A stretch of DNA of 5,969 bases from Candidatus Pacearchaeota archaeon (GTDB taxonomy: Archaea; Nanobdellota; Nanobdellia; Pacearchaeales; UBA284), in the NCBI GenBank assembly GCA_023511755.1, contig JAIMAW010000029.1:1-5969 (forward strand), in the 5' to 3' direction. The stretch's first letter is position 1; every line of letters begins with the position of its first letter. The position numbers and the translations under genes are program-made. The notes below the pieces were generated by a model. That model had not been told where the DNA came from. It saw nothing but the letters and a program-made list of their open reading frames with translations, and ran no database searches. Below are positions 5,182 through 5,969 of the stretch, one piece after another.

Positions 5182-5745
5182 ATGATGAGAAACAAAAAAG
5201 CGGCTTTTGAGATGTCTATAACTACTGTTGTCATTCTTGTGATCGCCGTGATAATGCTGATTCTCGGGCTTGTTTTCGTAAGAACTATAATGTGCAGAGG
5301 CTTGAACATGGTAACTACGACTCTTGATGGGGCACAGGCAGAGATAAACAAGCTCTTTGGCGCTGGAGCGGCTAAGGAGATAGCGTGCATGGGTTCTGGA
5401 AACCAGCAGCTAACTATCGTGCCAGGAAGATATAATGTTGTTGGTTGCGGATTCAGCCCGGACGTGCCGAAGACATATAACTATCAATTCCAGCTTGAAA
5501 GTGCGATTATCTTCGGGACGACTCAGGATATCAAGACACAGGCGCAGGGATGGATAGCAGAGAAATTAAGTGGCACCATCTCAGCAGCCCCGGGAGACAC
5601 GTCATATGCGACATTTGGGATACAGCCGCCAAAAGACGCGCCGCATACGATACTGAAATTCAAGGTGCGAGTTAACAATGTAGACAGAGACTCTATAAGA
5701 TTTGAAGTGAAACCAGTTGGGTGGTTGCAACAGAGCGTGTGTTAG
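5182..5745 (+). CDS. Pilin-like single-pass surface protein (KKAAFEMSITTV N-terminus)
   Basis: A 187-residue protein with a short basic N-terminus (MMRNKK), the segment AAFEMSITTV, and a hydrophobic helix to about residue 34, followed by R35. This is the architecture of archaeal type IV pilin-like proteins, and I recall very similar 'KKAfEmSi.t.V..vl..i.L.lG...vR' N-termini in DPANN genomes. A canonical prepilin peptidase site is not certain, since E10 is not clearly at position +5 of a plausible mature end. The outer domain (38-187) looks beta-rich, with C38, C69, C89 and a final C187 just before the stop, allowing two disulfides. NNVDRDSIRFEVKPVGW (165-181) has the look of an immunoglobulin-like beta edge, which is inference. 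GAGGT at 5172-5176 lies 5 bases before the first ATG (5182) and 8 before the second (5185), so either could be used. It is separated by 124 bases and its own promoter from the 7-cysteine gene. Confidence 0.85.
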   Translation: MMRNKKAAFEMSITTVVILVIAVIMLILGLVFVRTIMCRGLNMVTTTLDGAQAEINKLFGAGAAKEIACMGSGNQQLTIVPGRYNVVGCGFSPDVPKTYNYQFQLESAIIFGTTQDIKTQAQGWIAEKLSGTISAAPGDTSYATFGIQPPKDAPHTILKFKVRVNNVDRDSIRFEVKPVGWLQQSVC

Positions 5746-5755
5746 GGTGTCTGTT

Positions 5756-5769
5756 AGGATTCAGGATTC
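5756..5769 (+). repeat. Tandem 7-base repeat AGGATTC x2
   Basis: AGGATTC occurs twice without spacer just after the pilin-like gene. TGTTAGG also occurs twice close by (5740-5746 and 5752-5758), the first copy spanning that gene's stop codon. These are small direct repeats, probably from slippage, and no function is apparent. Confidence 0.5.
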
Positions 5770-5812
5770 GCTGAGTAGTGTATTGTTAAGTTAGAGGGAC
5801 TTAGAATTTAAA

Positions 5813-5847
5813 TATTAATGTATTATTGCATTAATAGAATAGAAAAA
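5813..5847 (-). terminator. AT-rich inverted repeat and T5 tract between convergent genes
   Basis: On the minus strand, just past the stop of the enzyme gene at 5851, a T5 tract (5843-5847) is followed by an 8-bp inverted repeat TATTAATG/CATTAATA (5813-5820 and 5829-5836). Archaeal termination relies mainly on U-rich tracts, so this could end that transcript. The T-run precedes the stem, unlike a bacterial terminator, and the stem is all A-T except one pair, so it is weak evidence. Confidence 0.3.
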
Positions 5848-5850
5848 CCA

Positions 5851-5969
5851 TTAAATAGTTCTTAACCACTTACAGGCCTTTTTGTAATCTTTGTTGAATA
5901 TAATGGATCCGCCAACAACTATTGTTCCGCCAGCTTTAACGATAAGAGGGACACTATAATCCCTAACTC
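5851..5969 (-). CDS. C-terminal end of a phosphate-binding TIM-barrel enzyme (HPS/OMPDC/RPE-like)
   Basis: Only the final 38 residues are in the window; the rest lies beyond the right edge. They read VRDYSVPLIVKAGG, then TIVVGGSIIF, then NKDYKKACKWLRTI and a TAA stop at 5851-5853. A glycine-rich 'AGa.i.VvGgsI' strand and loop, followed by an 'D...A...lr' helix, is the end of ribulose-phosphate-binding barrels, where the backbone of the GG(S/A)I loop holds the substrate phosphate. Hexulose-6-phosphate synthase (GGAI), orotidine-5'-phosphate decarboxylase (GRSI) and ribulose-phosphate 3-epimerase (GSAIF) share this ending. The GGSI form favours the synthase-type branch, but SIIF also fits the epimerase. 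In archaea these enzymes supply or consume ribulose 5-phosphate for nucleotide synthesis. The catalytic residues lie outside the window, so the exact enzyme cannot be named. It converges on the pilin-like gene with a 105-base gap. Confidence 0.62.
   Translation of the reverse strand, partial: VRDYSVPLIVKAGGTIVVGGSIIFNKDYKKACKWLRTI

Noticed and set aside
5130..5390. Minus-strand 86-residue hydrophobic ORF
   Set aside because: It is the antisense image of the pilin-like gene's membrane segment.
5136..5835. 12-base direct repeat TATTGCATTAAT (5136-5147 and 5824-5835) flanking the pilin-like gene, as possible att or insertion ends
   Set aside because: It is AT-rich and short enough to occur by chance in 6 kb; there is no integrase, transposase or longer flanking match.
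1..5969. CRISPR array, rRNA, insertion sequence or phage genes
   Set aside because: No regularly spaced repeats, rRNA signatures, transposase motifs or phage structural genes were found on either strand.

Overview
The window looks archaeal and most likely comes from a DPANN-type genome. The reasons are: an archaeal-style RNase J; TATA boxes of the TTTAAATA/TTTATATA kind placed about 25 bases before inferred transcript starts, some with a purine BRE before them; a tRNA gene without an encoded CCA; a leaderless gene; and several small exported proteins whose N-termini (KKAQVTLFIV..., KKAAFEMSITTV...) I recall as common in DPANN genomes. No phylum can be fixed from this sequence, and the family comparisons rest on recalled motifs, not on a search.

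Layout. The left third is on the minus strand and concerns nucleic acids. Reading in transcription order from position 2009 down: a complete archaeal RNase J (beta-CASP metallo-beta-lactamase ribonuclease), a 69-residue helical protein with a UBA-like 'LLNAGY' motif, and the N-terminal 107 residues of an Mre11/SbcD-type metallophosphoesterase that runs off the left edge. Each has its own candidate TATA box.

The centre and right carry exported proteins. A plus-strand TPR protein with a lipoprotein-like signal (2254-2730) is divergent from RNase J and has a perfect 8-bp hairpin in its leader. It converges, with a 12-bp overlap, on a minus-strand two-gene operon (4543 to 2719). That operon encodes a membrane-anchored 'KKAQVTLF' protein and, one base later, a 359-residue secreted protein of unknown function. 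A complete tRNA-Phe(GAA) gene (4620-4693) is divergent from this operon. A secreted 7-cysteine protein starts only seven bases after the tRNA. A pilin-like single-pass protein follows at 5182-5745. At the right edge the last 38 residues of a minus-strand TIM-barrel enzyme (hexulose-phosphate synthase/OMP decarboxylase/pentulose epimerase-like) are visible.

How they may work together. The exported genes share N-terminal membrane or signal segments and several cysteines each; two also carry N-glycosylation sequons. The simplest inference is a disulfide-stabilised cell-surface assembly of small pilin-like proteins with accessory secreted proteins. No mobile element, CRISPR array, integrase or rRNA is visible. 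The most unusual local arrangement is the tRNA-Phe/ORF junction, where 3' processing of the tRNA could create the 5' end of a messenger.
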